Translations under genes and position numbers: made by a program
Source: Pseudo-nitzschia pungens
Lineage: Eukaryota; Bacillariophyta; Bacillariophyceae; Bacillariales; Bacillariaceae
Length of the DNA: 64,000 nucleotides
Direction of reading: 5' to 3'
NCBI GenBank assembly: GCA_037355855.1
Contig: CM074761.1
Location: 1,116,001 to 1,180,000, forward strand
Shown: piece by piece, positions 41,984 through 53,516 of the stretch
How positions within the stretch are numbered: the first letter of the stretch is position 1
Layout of the letters: the number at the start of each line of letters is the position of its first letter
Notes under the pieces: model-generated
The model's input: only the letters and a program-made list of their open reading frames with translations
What the model was told of the DNA's origin: nothing
The model's database searches: none

Positions 41984-42367
41984 AAGCGACCGTTGCCCCA
42001 AGCGACGCGTAGCTCCCGGCCAAAGCCAAACATCCATGCAACAAAAATTCAATAGAGTCGCTATCGTCGAACTGCAAACTAAGTTCTACTATTATTATTT
42101 ATGATTCATCTAATGATTTTTTTTCTCGTGACATTTCTACCTATTAGTCCGAAGCCAGTTACGGAGCCGCCCTGCTCTCCGCAGCTGGCTTTCGTCTGCG
42201 GGAATAGAAGCGACCGTTGCCCCTAGCGACGCGTAGCTCCCGGCCAAAGCCAAACATCCATGCAACAAAAATTCAATAGAGTCGCTATCGTCGAATTGCA
42301 AACTGAGTTCTACTATTATTTATGATTCATCTAATGTTTTTTTTCTCGTGACATTTCTATCTATTGG
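41922..42367. repeat. Tandem duplication of the kinase gene's 3' end, unit 224 bp
   Basis: The segment starting AGTCCGAAGCCAGTTACGG at 41922 is repeated from 42146, an offset of 224 bp. The second copy repeats the last 20 codons, the TAG stop and the 3' untranslated region. Only a handful of substitutions and small indels separate the copies (for example GCTCGCC versus GCTCTCC). The duplicated stop lies in the 3' flank and leaves the first copy's protein unchanged. Confidence 0.9.
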
Positions 42368-42462
42368 TTCGTGTGTACGCGTAGTTGATGTTTTGTTGCT
42401 TTCGTTGCTGACGCAGTGACTGTTTTTGTCGCCGTACTCGTCGAATGCAAGGGTGGTGCTGC

Positions 42463-45400
42463 CTACACATCCTTCAGGCGCAGAGCGGTACGAGCTCCTC
42501 CCGCATCCAAGAGCTCGAGTATCTTCTTCTTTTCGTCGGACGACATCTCCGTCTTCTCGAGTGCATCGATGAGTTTGGCCACTTCTTTCTCTTGTTGAAT
42601 GTAACGCAGAGCGATTTCCGCGAGCCTCGCGGCCGGCAGTGCCGTGATGAATCTGGTTCCCTCCTTGTACACCATTTTCGATGCCAGCGTGGACGCGATA
42701 GCATTCTTGATGTACTGACGCGGCACTTTCTCGTGAACCTTATCAAAACCAAGGTTGGCAAGAGTTTCGGGCAAATGACCGCGGAACAGAGGAACGAGTT
42801 GTTCCTGGTCTTCTGGGGGAAGAGAATCCAGTGCGGCAGAAAAAGTGTCCTTTATGGCATTGATGGCATTGCTAATGTTCTTGCTGACCTCGGGGAGGGA
42901 TTCACCGTAGAGTTCCGCCTCTCGGAAGAGCAATTCCGCCTCCATTTTTGCAAATCCCCTCAATTTTGCAAGAACTTCGGCAACGATGGCCTCCTTGTTC
43001 TCAAAGAATTCTTCTTTGCTCGCCAGCATGGCCGCACAAATTTCGTAGGAAGACGTAATGACACCTCCCTTGTTGGCGGACGAGTCCTTGACAATCATCA
43101 CTCCGGCTTCGTCGTACAATTTCTGTCGGGCCTCGGCGGTCACAAAGAGATTGGCTCCCTCGACGATCAACCCCGAGGTCGGCGTTCCATCCTCGTGGAG
43201 GAATTGCTTGTAGTTGTTGATATCGATCGTGTTTGGTCTTCCACCACAAGGCACAAAGGCATCCGCATCCAATCGATTGTGCATGGTATTTCGGGCCTTG
43301 ACTCCTTCTTCCGTGTCGCAGGTGTGCAAAACACCGCTCGGGCCGAGCTTCGTGGCATCAAACTCGCTGATCGACGATTCGGCCTCGAAGAGCCGCAAGA
43401 GCTCGTCGTGGTTCAGCCCATCGGGATCCTCCGCGCAGCCCGAGTGGTCCGCAATCCCGACGATCCTGACATTGTCTCCGTACTCGCGAATCATGATCTT
43501 GATTTCGTTTCCCGCCACGTCCCCGTTGGGTCCTCCCGTGATTTTGACCGTAAAAGTCTCCTTTCTGGGATCGATCCCCAAGACGTGCTGCAAGGCCACC
43601 TCCATAAAGACGTTGACCCCCTCGCTCGTAACGCCGTACTCCTTGTGGTTGATTCCCGCCTTGGGTTTGCTGCTCATAAAGGCGGAGGGTGTGTCGTATC
43701 CACGCTGTTCTGCTCTCTGAATGATCCAGTTGATGTCGTCGTGCGTCACGTTTTCGTCCGGACCGAGGTACAGGACCTCTCGTTTTCCAAAGTAGTCGAC
43801 GATGTTCTCCCGGGTTTCGTCTGTGTCCACCTACCAAATCCAGAATGCCGTCCACCATGGCCTTGACGGATTTGCGGAGGACGTAGTCCCTCGTTCCGTT
43901 CAGAATGTCGTTGGTATCGATCAGGCAGACGGCCTTGCTGCCGCCCTCGGGGATGTCTTTGTTCTTGAGTTGTTGCGCGAATGCCAAGCCGTAGCACTCG
44001 CCGTACTGGCGTGCCGATTCCAGCGCCAGCTGTTCCGAGCTGGCGGGGGCCACCAATCGCAACCCGCCGCGAGCAATGTCCCGGAAGCGCGTGTGGTACC
44101 CGTTGAAACGTCTCCCGTGGATGAACAAAACCCCGTAGGGCAGGGTGGAATCTTCTGCCGATCCCACCCCCATGATGGAGGGATCCAGTCTCAGCGACAG
44201 AGCGTATCGATTTTTCATGTAGATGTTGGTCTTGTACGTCTTTTCGACAATGTCCGTCATTTTGTGGAGAATCTCCTTGACGTATGTTTCTTGGACGTCC
44301 GAAGCAATGGTGCTGCGGATTTCGTCGAGTTTGTCTCGGAACAATTCGTCGTCGTTCAATGGGTTCTCCGGATCGAACCGTTGCAGAAACAAATCGGCAA
44401 TGCTCGCGGCGTAGCCAATCGATCGGCGATCCGTCACGGTTTGCTAAGAATGAGAGTTTGAGAACCAATGCAAGTGGGAACAAAATAAAGTGCAGTCGAA
44501 AACAGGACAAACAAACAAACAAACAAATGAGCAAGCAAAATCGTGTAACATGAGACACTCACAAACCTCCGAACCGGAACAAACGAAAGCCCGACTGGAG
44601 AACATCCGGCGCCGCTCGTGATTTCCTGCTGGACGTACCAAGATGTTGTGCTTGGAATAAAAGCTGCTGTTGTCGCGGTCGCCACTCAAGGACAGAATCG
44701 GGTGCATCAGATTGCACATGGCCGTGATGATCTCTCCCCGCTGGACCCCCAGCCACGGTTCGTCCTCGAAGACGAGTTTCATGGTGGTGTCGTCCAGCCA
44801 CTTGGACCGCTTGAGGTCGTGCCTCAACCGCTCAAAGTTTGCCGCGTGCCGGTCGCCCTCCTTGTCTTCCTCGACCGGGTGGATGAGCAGCCGCAGCATG
44901 GTAACAGTTGCCGTTGCCGTTGTTGCCGTTGCCGTCGTCGTCGTCGTCCGGGATCACGTCCAGGCGGGCCCTGGCGACGTCGAATCCCCGCAGATAGAGG
45001 AGCCGGCACGTGTGCTCGAGGGCGACCTGCGGCAGCGAGTTGGCCATGGCGACGTCCAGCCAGTACTGCGGCTGGTCCTTGTGCTTGCCGCATTGGATGG
45101 GTTCGTGAGCGGCCTCGTCGATTCGGACCTCGCAGCCCTCGGTTCCGCGGACCGCCTCGAAGAGCAGGCGCTGCTTCAGGAACCGCTCGGGATGGTTGCT
45201 CATGGCCCTCAGATAATTGTCCCGGCACTTGTCGAGATAGGACTCCAGGGCTTCCGGTCGGAAGCAGGGATCGTTGGGATCCAGATCGGGATAGTCCCCC
45301 GCGTGGTTTCCGGCTCGCACCTCGCTGGCAAAGCGAAGGATCGTTTCGCGGTTGGGCGTGTACGGGGCGGCCCTGTGGTGATCGCGTTCGCTCGGTGGCT

Positions 45401-46080
45401 TGGCATTCCCCATGATGAACATGTTGAGCGCAAAGGATTCGTCGAGGGCGCTAAAGACGTGGAGCCTCGTCAGCGACGGGCTGTTGAGATCGCAGCGAGG
45501 GAGTTCCTGGACCATGCCCAGGAGCGTCCCCGGTTCCGTCGAGGGTCGGATAAAGGTGTAAACGGTCCTCCCGTCGCTGGTCTTGGTCTTGAGGTTGAGA
45601 TAGAGGTCCATGTCGGCATCGACGACGGCCGCCAGGGCCTTGACGTGATCGCGGCGCAGATAGGGAGGGATCTGGCGAAAGTAGGACTCGGGCATCGTGT
45701 TGAGGAACCAGGGCACGACCTGTTCGATGGTGTCGGAGGTGGTTCGGGTCAGCTCGTAGATCAGCGCCTGGGATGTGACGCGCTGGACGTCGGCGTCGTC
45801 GTGTGCCTGCCAAGAGGCGGGATGACCGACAGGTTCGGTGGCGATGGGAGCCGTTGGGTCTCCGAGGGATCCGTAAGAAGACTGGTGGACGGGCACCCCG
45901 GGGATTAGATCCTTTGGGTTTACGGAAAAGAACCGGGCGTTGTTCTTTGAAACCAGAGGTGATTCGGACATGGCTTGCAGAGGTCTGCAGATGGTTGCCA
46001 TGGAACGACCGAGAACGGGAGCGTTTATCCGACGTCGCAGCAAGGCCCTCGCGGCAATGCTGGAGGAGGGGGATGTACAT
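42463..46080 (-). CDS. NAD-dependent glutamate dehydrogenase, large type, mitochondrial (frame broken four times)
   Basis: This is the large (about 115-120 kDa) NAD-GDH that deaminates glutamate to 2-oxoglutarate and ammonium in mitochondria. ATG 46080 followed by a +1 shift in a C-run gives a presequence SSSIAARALLRRRINAPVLG. The N-terminal half (RRDHVKALAAVVDADMDLYL, SPSLTRLHVFSALDESFALN) is the family's regulatory region. The catalytic half contains LLFIHGRRFNGYHTRFRDIA, RGGLRLV, KNKDIPEGGSKAVCLI and YFGKREVLYLGPDENV. A 119-nt intron (44444-44562) joins VRRF to QTVTDRRSIGYAASIADLF. Further +1 shifts are needed near 44903 (before MLRLLIHPVEED), 44640 (before YVQQEITSGAGC) and 43831 (before DTDETRENIVDY). 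The joined length is about 1,165 residues, normal for the family. It converges on the ribulokinase gene. Confidence 0.85.
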
Positions 46081-46084
46081 GATG

Positions 46085-46160
46085 GTTTGTTTTGAAATGG
46101 AATTGGATTCGGAATTGGAATTGGAATTGGATTCGGAATTGGAATTGGAATGGTTCCCGT
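46085..46160. repeat. GGAATT(G)/GATTCGGAATTG simple repeat
   Basis: Hexamer repeats GGAATT and GAATTG lie just upstream of the glutamate dehydrogenase start on its sense strand, probably in the promoter or 5' untranslated region. In one frame they encode an IPIPNP run that I regard as non-coding. Confidence 0.7.
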
Positions 46161-46187
46161 TGGCACGAGATACCGTTCGAAAGGCAA

Positions 46188-48019
46188 AGAAAGACGGGAA
46201 AAGATGCCGATTGCTGGTCGGTCGCTTCTAAATCGGCGCGAACCGAAGCTTTCTGGTTGATGTGGGTGCTGGTGTTATGGGTCGAAACTAGAGGTGGAGA
46301 CCCTTTGTCGAAGAAGTGCAGGTTGCGATGGGTGTCGTCTCGTCTCTTCTCGTCACGTCACGTCTCCTCTTGTTCGTGCCCTTTCAACGGCAATGACTTC
46401 TTTGTGATGGATGAATGCTGATGGTGAGGAATCGATGCGCTGGAGGAATCGTGTCACGGCCAATCGAAGAAGGTGCAATGCAGTGATTGTTGTCACTCCG
46501 GGGGTGTCAGGAATCACGACAGCGGCGTGAGGGTGCAAAAAAATAAGGAAGGAAGGAACAATTATGCATCGTGATGGGGGGAGGGATGGAGCACAGACAG
46601 AAGCTGCTGTATAACGAGGCCCGGGTGGTCTGGGTTCCGATTCGGATACTGCTACTGCACCGTATCGAATCTTCTGCGTCGTTTCGTCACGACTTGGAAT
46701 TTCAATTGGTCTGTCCCATCCATCTTCGATCCGTCGGAGGGAATTATTGTTGTTTCGACGCATGGAAGAAAAGAAGAGTCATTGGGGTTGTCAGTGTGTC
46801 GGTCAAAATTGTATCACTGGAGGATCGCGCTGTGACACTCACCGTCGCCAGGGAACGCATCACGATTGGTCGATCGATTGATTGATTGATTTTGATTGAT
46901 TCATTCAGTCGTGAAATGGAGCAAGCACATTCAACATTCAACATTCAACATTCAACATTCAACATTCAACATTCAACATTCAACATGATTTGTTGGCCGA
47001 GACAGACGAAAGGGAACCCCACCATCTAGTAGTACTACTAGTAATACTAATTCTTGTACTAGTATCATGGACACACATGCACACATCTATAGTAGTAGTA
47101 GTACTAGTATGTGGGGCCAACAGAAAAGGAAGCACAATTTACTACTAGTGCCACGTATTGTTGTGACAGTAAGTAGAGAACAAGAGAAGCGTTTGGACTT
47201 CTTGTCTCAGCAACACCAGCAGCAAAAGAGTCGTGGTTGTGTAGCAGCAGCAGGACGAGGAGGAGCACCAGCACCGGTAGCAGTGCTGCACGTATTTCTT
47301 GTTCTTGCTTTTACTAAAGCTAATCTCTGGAGTTTCCTTTGTTGTCTCAAGTCCAACTTTCTGCCATTCTGTGCAAAAAGACTATTGATATGTAGTAGTA
47401 GGAGTAACAGCAGTGGCTACTCGTAGTACTAGTACTACTACTAGTAGTAGTAATATAGAGATAGGTCATGCCGCAAGGATCTACAACACTTCTTTGGCTG
47501 GAACAAAATAATACTCTTTTGGTGCACACCAGCGAGACGTTCTTCCTGGTGAATATACAATGCACCTACTAATCGGTGTACTTTTCGTAATTACCTAATT
47601 GGAAGGTGATCATGATGCTGCATCTATCGTTTGCATTACGCGAAGATACCTGTACGCTTTCTCACTATTTTGAATAGAGGAAGAAACTAAATTCTGTGCT
47701 TTCATCATCTATTACTACTACTTTAGGTAGTAGTTCCGAGATCATCTGGTGTACGCAAGACGTCGAAAGTTCAAGCAGCCTTGGAAAGGACCCCTGAGTG
47801 AGTCCAACTGTCGAAACCGCAATGTAGTACTGCACCCGCTCGTTGTTGTGCACACCAGTGTTGTTGGATGTGTCACCTGTCTTCCGGTCTGGTACATGCG
47901 ACACAGAAAAATTTGCATTCTTCGGTTCTTGTTTCTCGCCCCAACAACTTCGTTCTGCGCTAGTTCTTGGGTCCGTTTTGCGATGCCCCTAGTCGGTTCG
48001 ACCCGCTCGTCTTTGGCGA
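46188..48019. other. Long intergenic region with simple repeats
   Basis: No convincing gene. A CATTCAA heptamer is repeated seven times at about 46937-46985. TAGTAGTACTACTAG-type tracts occur at about 47027-47110 and 47395-47455. Small frames such as 46353-46763 (minus) and 47067-47426 (plus) have no motif. Confidence 0.5.
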
Positions 48020-50381
48020 CTATCCGCTGCGTTTGTCTCGCGGACCATAGCCTACGAGGGATTGTTTCTCCTTGACGACAAACTTTTCGGCCCAGTCGGG
48101 ATCGAACTCTCCGTGTCGACCCGTCAGCCGTGCAAAGAGCGACAAATGGATTGGTTTGTTCAGCAGACCTTTGTACTCGTCGAGGCGGCCCTCGAGAAAA
48201 AGTTCTGGTCGGTTTTGGAATCGCGTCGGTAGGATGTTGCAGCACCAAAGCACAAAAAGCACAACAGCACATCAGGAACGAAACAATCCATCGGAGCTTT
48301 ATTGAAAACAAGCAGCCAGTCAACCACGGCTTGTTTGTACTGTACTGTCGTGGCATCATTCTTACCTAACTGTGCGTCGTGCTCGGAAAGACTCACGTGG
48401 GTCATGTCAGCCGAAAAGAACAAAGTCAGGAGCGCACCAAGCAGTCCAACGACGCCACAAATGAGGAAAATGTGTTCGACGCTCACCGCACCGAACACAA
48501 TCGTTGCCAACAAAGCGCCGCATTTCCCCAGAAACGCAGAAATACCATGGAGAGTACCTCGGAGTTCGGCGGGGTACGTTTCCGCCGCCATCACGTACGT
48601 GGTGGTATTGACAAATTGTCCGAGAAAACTCGAGACAAAGTACAAAACCATGAGCCATCCCGGGCTCAAATCATGAAAAAGGAAGGACATGATCAAAAAC
48701 ACAATGCTGACAAGGATGAAAAACAACAACTGAATATTCTTTCGGCCGATTTTTGGGTTGTCGATTATCATGGCGCAGATGTAGTAACCTGCCAGTGCAA
48801 TAATATTGTTCACCAACAAATACCCATTTTGGACAATCAGATCTCCATTGGGATTGATGTCGTCGAAAATGGGTCCGCTGAAAAGCTTCAATCCATAAAA
48901 TGTGATATCCCAAAGAAACCAATTCCCACCAGTCGCTATCAAGTGGACGCCATAAAACCCAAACATTTTTGCCAACGTTAGCTTTCCCCCTGGACCCCGG
49001 GTTTTCTTTCGTTTTAGAACTTTTTCGAAGCCTTCTTTGCTCTCTTCAACTAATAGCCAGCGATAGAGAAAAACCATCAAAACGAAGATCAACCCGATGA
49101 AGTAGAATGACCTCCAAACCGTGCTCAAATCGATCACACCTTCACTGTTGGTTCCAGGTTTTTGTTCCCAGTTGCATTCAACGCGTCCCGAATCACTGAA
49201 ATAGATGAGAATTACCAGAACAAGGGAGCCAAACACAGCACCGATCCCTTGCATTGCGAATACCAATCCGATGCTTTCTCCCCTCCGTGCTGTTCGTTCC
49301 TTATCGCGCATAACCCTGAACCAATGTTGTTGTTCGTCATCCATAACGGCCTGGTGCATTGTTTGGGCATGGTGTGTAGCGGCACCGGATGCGCTCAACG
49401 GATATTCACCGCCGACGCCAAGTCCAAACAAACCAAAGAAGACGATCCAAATCAAAAACGTCACTTCGAGATTATCGGTCTGAATGAAAGTCATCACGGA
49501 TACACCGACAATCATCATTATTGATGTCAGGATGCCCGCTCTATTGACACCGATTGCATCGGCCAAAGCGCCGTAAACGAGCATCCCTATCATGATTCCA
49601 GCAAACTCAGAGTAACTAACCCCGCCTACAACTGAGTCCTTGCACAAGAATTTATCAAGGTAGTCGCCGGTGGTTTGATTGCAATGGTCACTCAGAGTAT
49701 AATTCACCAGGCATTCACCTGTCGTGACATTTGTTGGTGTATTGGGAAACAAGCCACAACATCGAATGTTTTGTGGACATTGTTGGTCTTCGTCTGGAAT
49801 CCAGCACTCCGGGTACGTAGCGTGCCAGACAAGTTTTACCTGACCCTGAACGGCAGTTTGCGAAGAGCGTAGACGAGGGGCTCATTGGTAAGCCTCATAG
49901 CCCAATTTTCAATAAGAAAGAGTAATGATCAATATATCTAAAGGTCATGACTCACCGTAGTGATGATGATGTATGCCTCCACGAACATTCCAATCCCGGC
50001 CATACAGAGCGCACCGAACCACGTGATTCGTGCCTTTGCATTCCCAGCCTGAAATCGATCGGGCAGCACGTCCAGGTCGTCTTCTTCGATGTGATAATGG
50101 ATGCCATTTGCAAGGTATATAGATTTTAAGCCGAAGCTAGACACCCGATCCGACGTTCCTGCCGCTGTGCACTCACTTATGTTAGTGCCAACAGCAGGAT
50201 CGCCATTGTTATCGCCACCATCGGCGATGTCAACAATCAGATTTAGCTTGCTGATCGTTCGGCTTGGAGGTGACAATATTTGTCCATCTTTCCCTACATA
50301 CGTATGAGTTTCATCAAAAAGCTCGTCAGTGATCGTGAAGGATTCCATTGTGTTCGCAACAAGATTTTTTGTGCCATCCAT
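48020..50381 (-). CDS. MFS phosphate:H+ symporter-type transporter (PHT1/PHO84-like)
   Basis: Three exons (50381-49956, 49845-48366, 48204-48020) with GT-AG introns of 110 and 161 nt give 696 residues and no frame break. After an acidic N-terminus, helix 1 (MAGIGMFVEAYIIITTG) is followed by a long lumenal/extracellular loop with several cysteines. The family pattern continues in GMLVYGALADAIGVNRAGIL, FGLFGLGVGGEYPLSASGAA (the GGEYPLS signature of phosphate:H+ symporters), GNWFLWDITFYGLKLFSGPI and AAETYPAELRGTLHGISAFLG. An inserted loop (HHAQTMHQAVMDDEQQHWFR) and the multi-cysteine first loop are additions relative to plant PHT1. The last exon is a soluble tail. It should import phosphate; other anions are possible. 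Confidence 0.82.
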
Positions 50382-51027
50382 ACTCTTTTCCTCGATTGAC
50401 TCTGGTCACATACCGTTTTACACACATCATTGATTGTACAAAGGCTTCTTTCCAACTTTTGATGGAAGACCTCTCTGTGTCAGTTTAACACTCTTCCAAC
50501 TTTCCTTTCGTCTAACGTCTCAACCACCGGTACCTGGTACGGTCGAAATTCTGAATGGAGAAGAGGGAAGTGTGTTCTCCTGCCCAGCAATCACTCTCAA
50601 CATCAAACGGTTGCGAAAAAATCATTCTTCTGTCCTCAAACTGCGAAGTGAGAGGTATTTATTATTTATGCAAAAAAATAAAAACAATGAAGTTGACAGC
50701 TGCCAATCCGCACAGAAATGCAATGCTGGTATCTTTTGAGTCTTGTTTCCAATAAATAATGTTCACAGCTTGACTAGTACGACTATTTTCTGCGATCTTC
50801 CGGCAGTGTCCGAAATCCAAAATCATTGACAACCACTGCAAGTCGGGAAAATTGACCACGTCTCGTGTCCGTACGTTTTCGGTATTCTTTCATCGGAAAC
50901 AACTTCGACATTCAACCGACACAAAAAGATTAAAATATTGTCCCCGAACAACAACAACTGTTGTTATCATAGCAAACCCTTAGGGAAAAATTATTTTACA
51001 AGGAAGGAAAGAGATCAATCAAACAAG
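50382..51027. other. Intergenic region between divergent transporter genes
   Basis: A shared promoter region of the phosphate-type transporter and the oxoglutarate/malate carrier. A GGTACCTGGTACGG block lies near 50527-50542. No gene; short open frames lack motifs. Confidence 0.5.
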
Positions 51028-51963
51028 ATGGTTGCTGCTGCTGGTGCTTTAGCGACGAAAATGGTGATTGCGGCATTCGCTGGAATGGGTGCCGCCACCA
51101 TCTGCCATCCTCTCGATGTTATCCGTGTTCAGATGCAAACAGAGGGTGCCGATTACAAAGGTGCGCTTGACTGCGGATCTCAAATTGTTGCTCGTGAAGG
51201 AATCGTCAATGGTTTGTATGCTGGTATTTCCGCTGCATACCTGAGACAGTGGCTTTACGGAAGTTGTCGTATCGGAATCTACGCATACTTGTTGGAACAA
51301 GCGCAACAAAGTAATATCGCTGCTGGCCTTCCGAAGAACCAAATTGCGTTTGGTACAAAACTTTTGATGGGAATGACCAGTGGTGGAATTGGAAGCTTTG
51401 TAGGAACGCCATCAGAACTGGCTCTGGTAAGAATGTCGAACGACAACAAACTCCCTCAGAAACAACGAAGAAACTACAACGGCGTCGTTGACTGCGTCAA
51501 GCGCATCGCATCAGAAGAAGGATTGACCAAGTTGTGGACCGGTGGAACAGTCACCGTCATGCGAGCCATGGTCTTGTCTGCTTGTGTTTTGGCATGCTCT
51601 TCCGAGATTAAATTGAAATTGACTGCCACTGGAATCTTCGGCACCGAAGGAAACTTGATGTTTGGAGGTTTGCCCTTGCTGTTTGTTGCGACTTTGATCT
51701 CTTCCTTCATCGCCAATATTTTTTCGAATCCATTTGACGTCGTCAAGAGCCGTGTCCAAAATCAGAAAGCTGACCCGAAAACTGGAGAATTGCCGTACAA
51801 GAGTACATTGGATGGCTTCTTGAAGATCATTGGTAACGAGGGCATCCCCAAGTTGTGGGCTGGATTTACCCCTGCTTTCCTCAAGTTGGCTCCGTACACG
51901 ATCATCAGCTTGATTTTGACCGAGAAAATCACTTTGCTTGTCACCGGAAAAACTGCTCTCTAG
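51028..51963 (+). CDS. Mitochondrial 2-oxoglutarate/malate carrier (SLC25A11-like)
   Basis: One open frame of 311 residues from ATG 51028. Three tandem mitochondrial-carrier repeats are visible. The signatures are HPLDVIRVQMQTEG, TPSELALVRMSND and NPFDVVKSRVQNQK, each followed by a G-rich half-motif such as GLYAGISAAYLRQWLYGSCR and LWAGFTPAFLKLAPY. The second signature's serine-glutamate-leucine and the RQ.LY...R block are typical of the oxoglutarate/dicarboxylate carriers that exchange 2-oxoglutarate for malate. Length and repeat spacing are normal. Codon use is biased toward preferred codons, indicating strong expression. The frame is unbroken. The ATG-proximal sequence ACAAGATGG is a good start context; the open frame extending upstream has no ATG. 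Confidence 0.9.
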   Translation: MVAAAGALATKMVIAAFAGMGAATICHPLDVIRVQMQTEGADYKGALDCGSQIVAREGIVNGLYAGISAAYLRQWLYGSCRIGIYAYLLEQAQQSNIAAGLPKNQIAFGTKLLMGMTSGGIGSFVGTPSELALVRMSNDNKLPQKQRRNYNGVVDCVKRIASEEGLTKLWTGGTVTVMRAMVLSACVLACSSEIKLKLTATGIFGTEGNLMFGGLPLLFVATLISSFIANIFSNPFDVVKSRVQNQKADPKTGELPYKSTLDGFLKIIGNEGIPKLWAGFTPAFLKLAPYTIISLILTEKITLLVTGKTAL

Positions 51964-52186
51964 AGGAGGCAGCTTTTGAACATTTTCATCACTGACTGAG
52001 TGTCATGACTGCAGTTGTATGAAATAATGTAATACTTCGGGTAGTAACATATTACTTGATCATACCTCTACTCAAACAAGTTGAAAAGAATTCTTGCTAT
52101 AGAGAAATCAAAATTGCTTATCTTGTATCATTATTATTTGAAAAATGCGTCTGACTTTAAAAGAAAGAAAGCTAATAGCTCGGTCA

Positions 52187-53516
52187 TTATCCGAATTGCC
52201 ACCAAGAACTGACTGGTTCCACCTCTGCAGTAGGGGAGCCGGGATACGCGACTGTAGTCGCAGTCGATGCTGAGGGTACCACTGGTGCTGGTGATGATAT
52301 TTTTGGCTCCGAGCTGTTTCCCTTGCTCAAGTGCAAATATTCTGACGACGCTTCGCCCTCGCTTCTCTGCAAATTACTCTGCAAACTACTCTGTAAACTC
52401 CTCTGCAAACTCCTCTGCAAACTATCTATGAATTCTTCCGAGGGAGCTCCATCAAGTCGAGCATGCCCAGTTGCCCAGTAGACCGACGACAGGTCGAGAC
52501 TATCATTACCAGGCAAGCTTTCGCCTCTGCTATTCAAACTAGTCGCTGAGAGTCCATGAGTTTTACTTGAGCTTGATGGCGAGCAGCTCTTTACAGTTTT
52601 GTTTTGATCATCACGATCGATCTTCTTCGATTTCTTCTTCTTCTTCGATTTCTTTTTCGTACGTTTCTTCTTCCCCTCTTTTTTACTTTTTCTCTTCCCG
52701 TTTTTCCCCTCATTATTGCTTTTTGACTTTTTCTTCAAAGCGTTCTCAAGATGCTCTTTAGATTTTTTTTCTCGATGTTGCTCGTGATTCCCTTTCGTTC
52801 GAACCTTGATGCCTTCGGTACTCTTCCTTTTTTTCTTATCGCAGTTGTCATCGCAGATCTTTATAGTATCGTCGTGTTTTTCGGATCGGGATCTAGTTTT
52901 CTTAGTTTTTCTTTTTTCCTTGTTAGCAGTGCAAGAAGATTGAACTGACTTGCTCTTAACATCAATCTTTTTCATGCTTCTCATGGTTGAACTTGACAAC
53001 ATTCTGTTGAGCCTTCCAAAAAGAATATCTTTGTGACCAGCGACCTTGACGTCGCATGTCACCAATATCACGGGAAAGATCTTCAGGGTCCTTACTAAGA
53101 AAACTTAAGCGTTTCTTTTGCGTTCGTTTTCTGCTTTTGGTGGGCTCCTTCGATTGTACTGGACGACCGATGGTTCTCTTCATAGGGGACTGTAATTCGA
53201 TATTGTTCCCATGGCAGATCAGTTTTTGCCCATTCTCTTTATGCACCTCAGTCGTCGTCTTTTTCTTCCTCTTCTTCTCCTCTTTTCCTTTCTTCTTTTT
53301 CTTTCCCTGAGCTTTCTCGACAACCGACGTTTCCTTGGCAGGAAGACTTATCGTTCTTTCTTTTGTAGCTTTGTTTTTCACATCAGATTTCTTCTTTTTC
53401 TTTCTCTTCTTCTTATCGGAACGGTAGTCATGCTCTCCTTTTTCCGGAGTCTTCACTTCCATCCTCAATGAATCTACAAACAGGGGATATTCCTCAGAAA
53501 AGGCCTTTGGCACCAT
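52187..53516 (-). CDS. Lysine-rich, low-complexity protein, probably nuclear/nucleolar
   Basis: From ATG 53516 (MVPKAFSEEYPLFVDSLRME) the protein is dominated by KKK/KRK tracts, which act as nuclear or nucleolar signals. One ordered-looking block, DIGDMRRQGRWSQRYSFWKA, sits near residue 170. One +1 shift near 52968 (KHEK to IDVKSKS) joins two long frames. The C-terminal part is serine-rich and holds a short heptad-like repeat (DSLQRSLQRSLQSSLQSNLQ) that may form an amphipathic helix. It ends with PVSSWWQFG. About 443 residues. I know of no specific family; RNA or chromatin binding is plausible from composition only. Confidence 0.5.

Noticed and set aside
42445..43866. Plus-strand frame of about 470 codons opposite glutamate dehydrogenase
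   Set aside because: The minus strand has unmistakable dehydrogenase sequence; the plus frame has no motif.
46353..46763. 136-codon minus-strand frame as a gene
   Set aside because: No motif, low-complexity composition and no start context; it lies in repeat-rich intergenic DNA.
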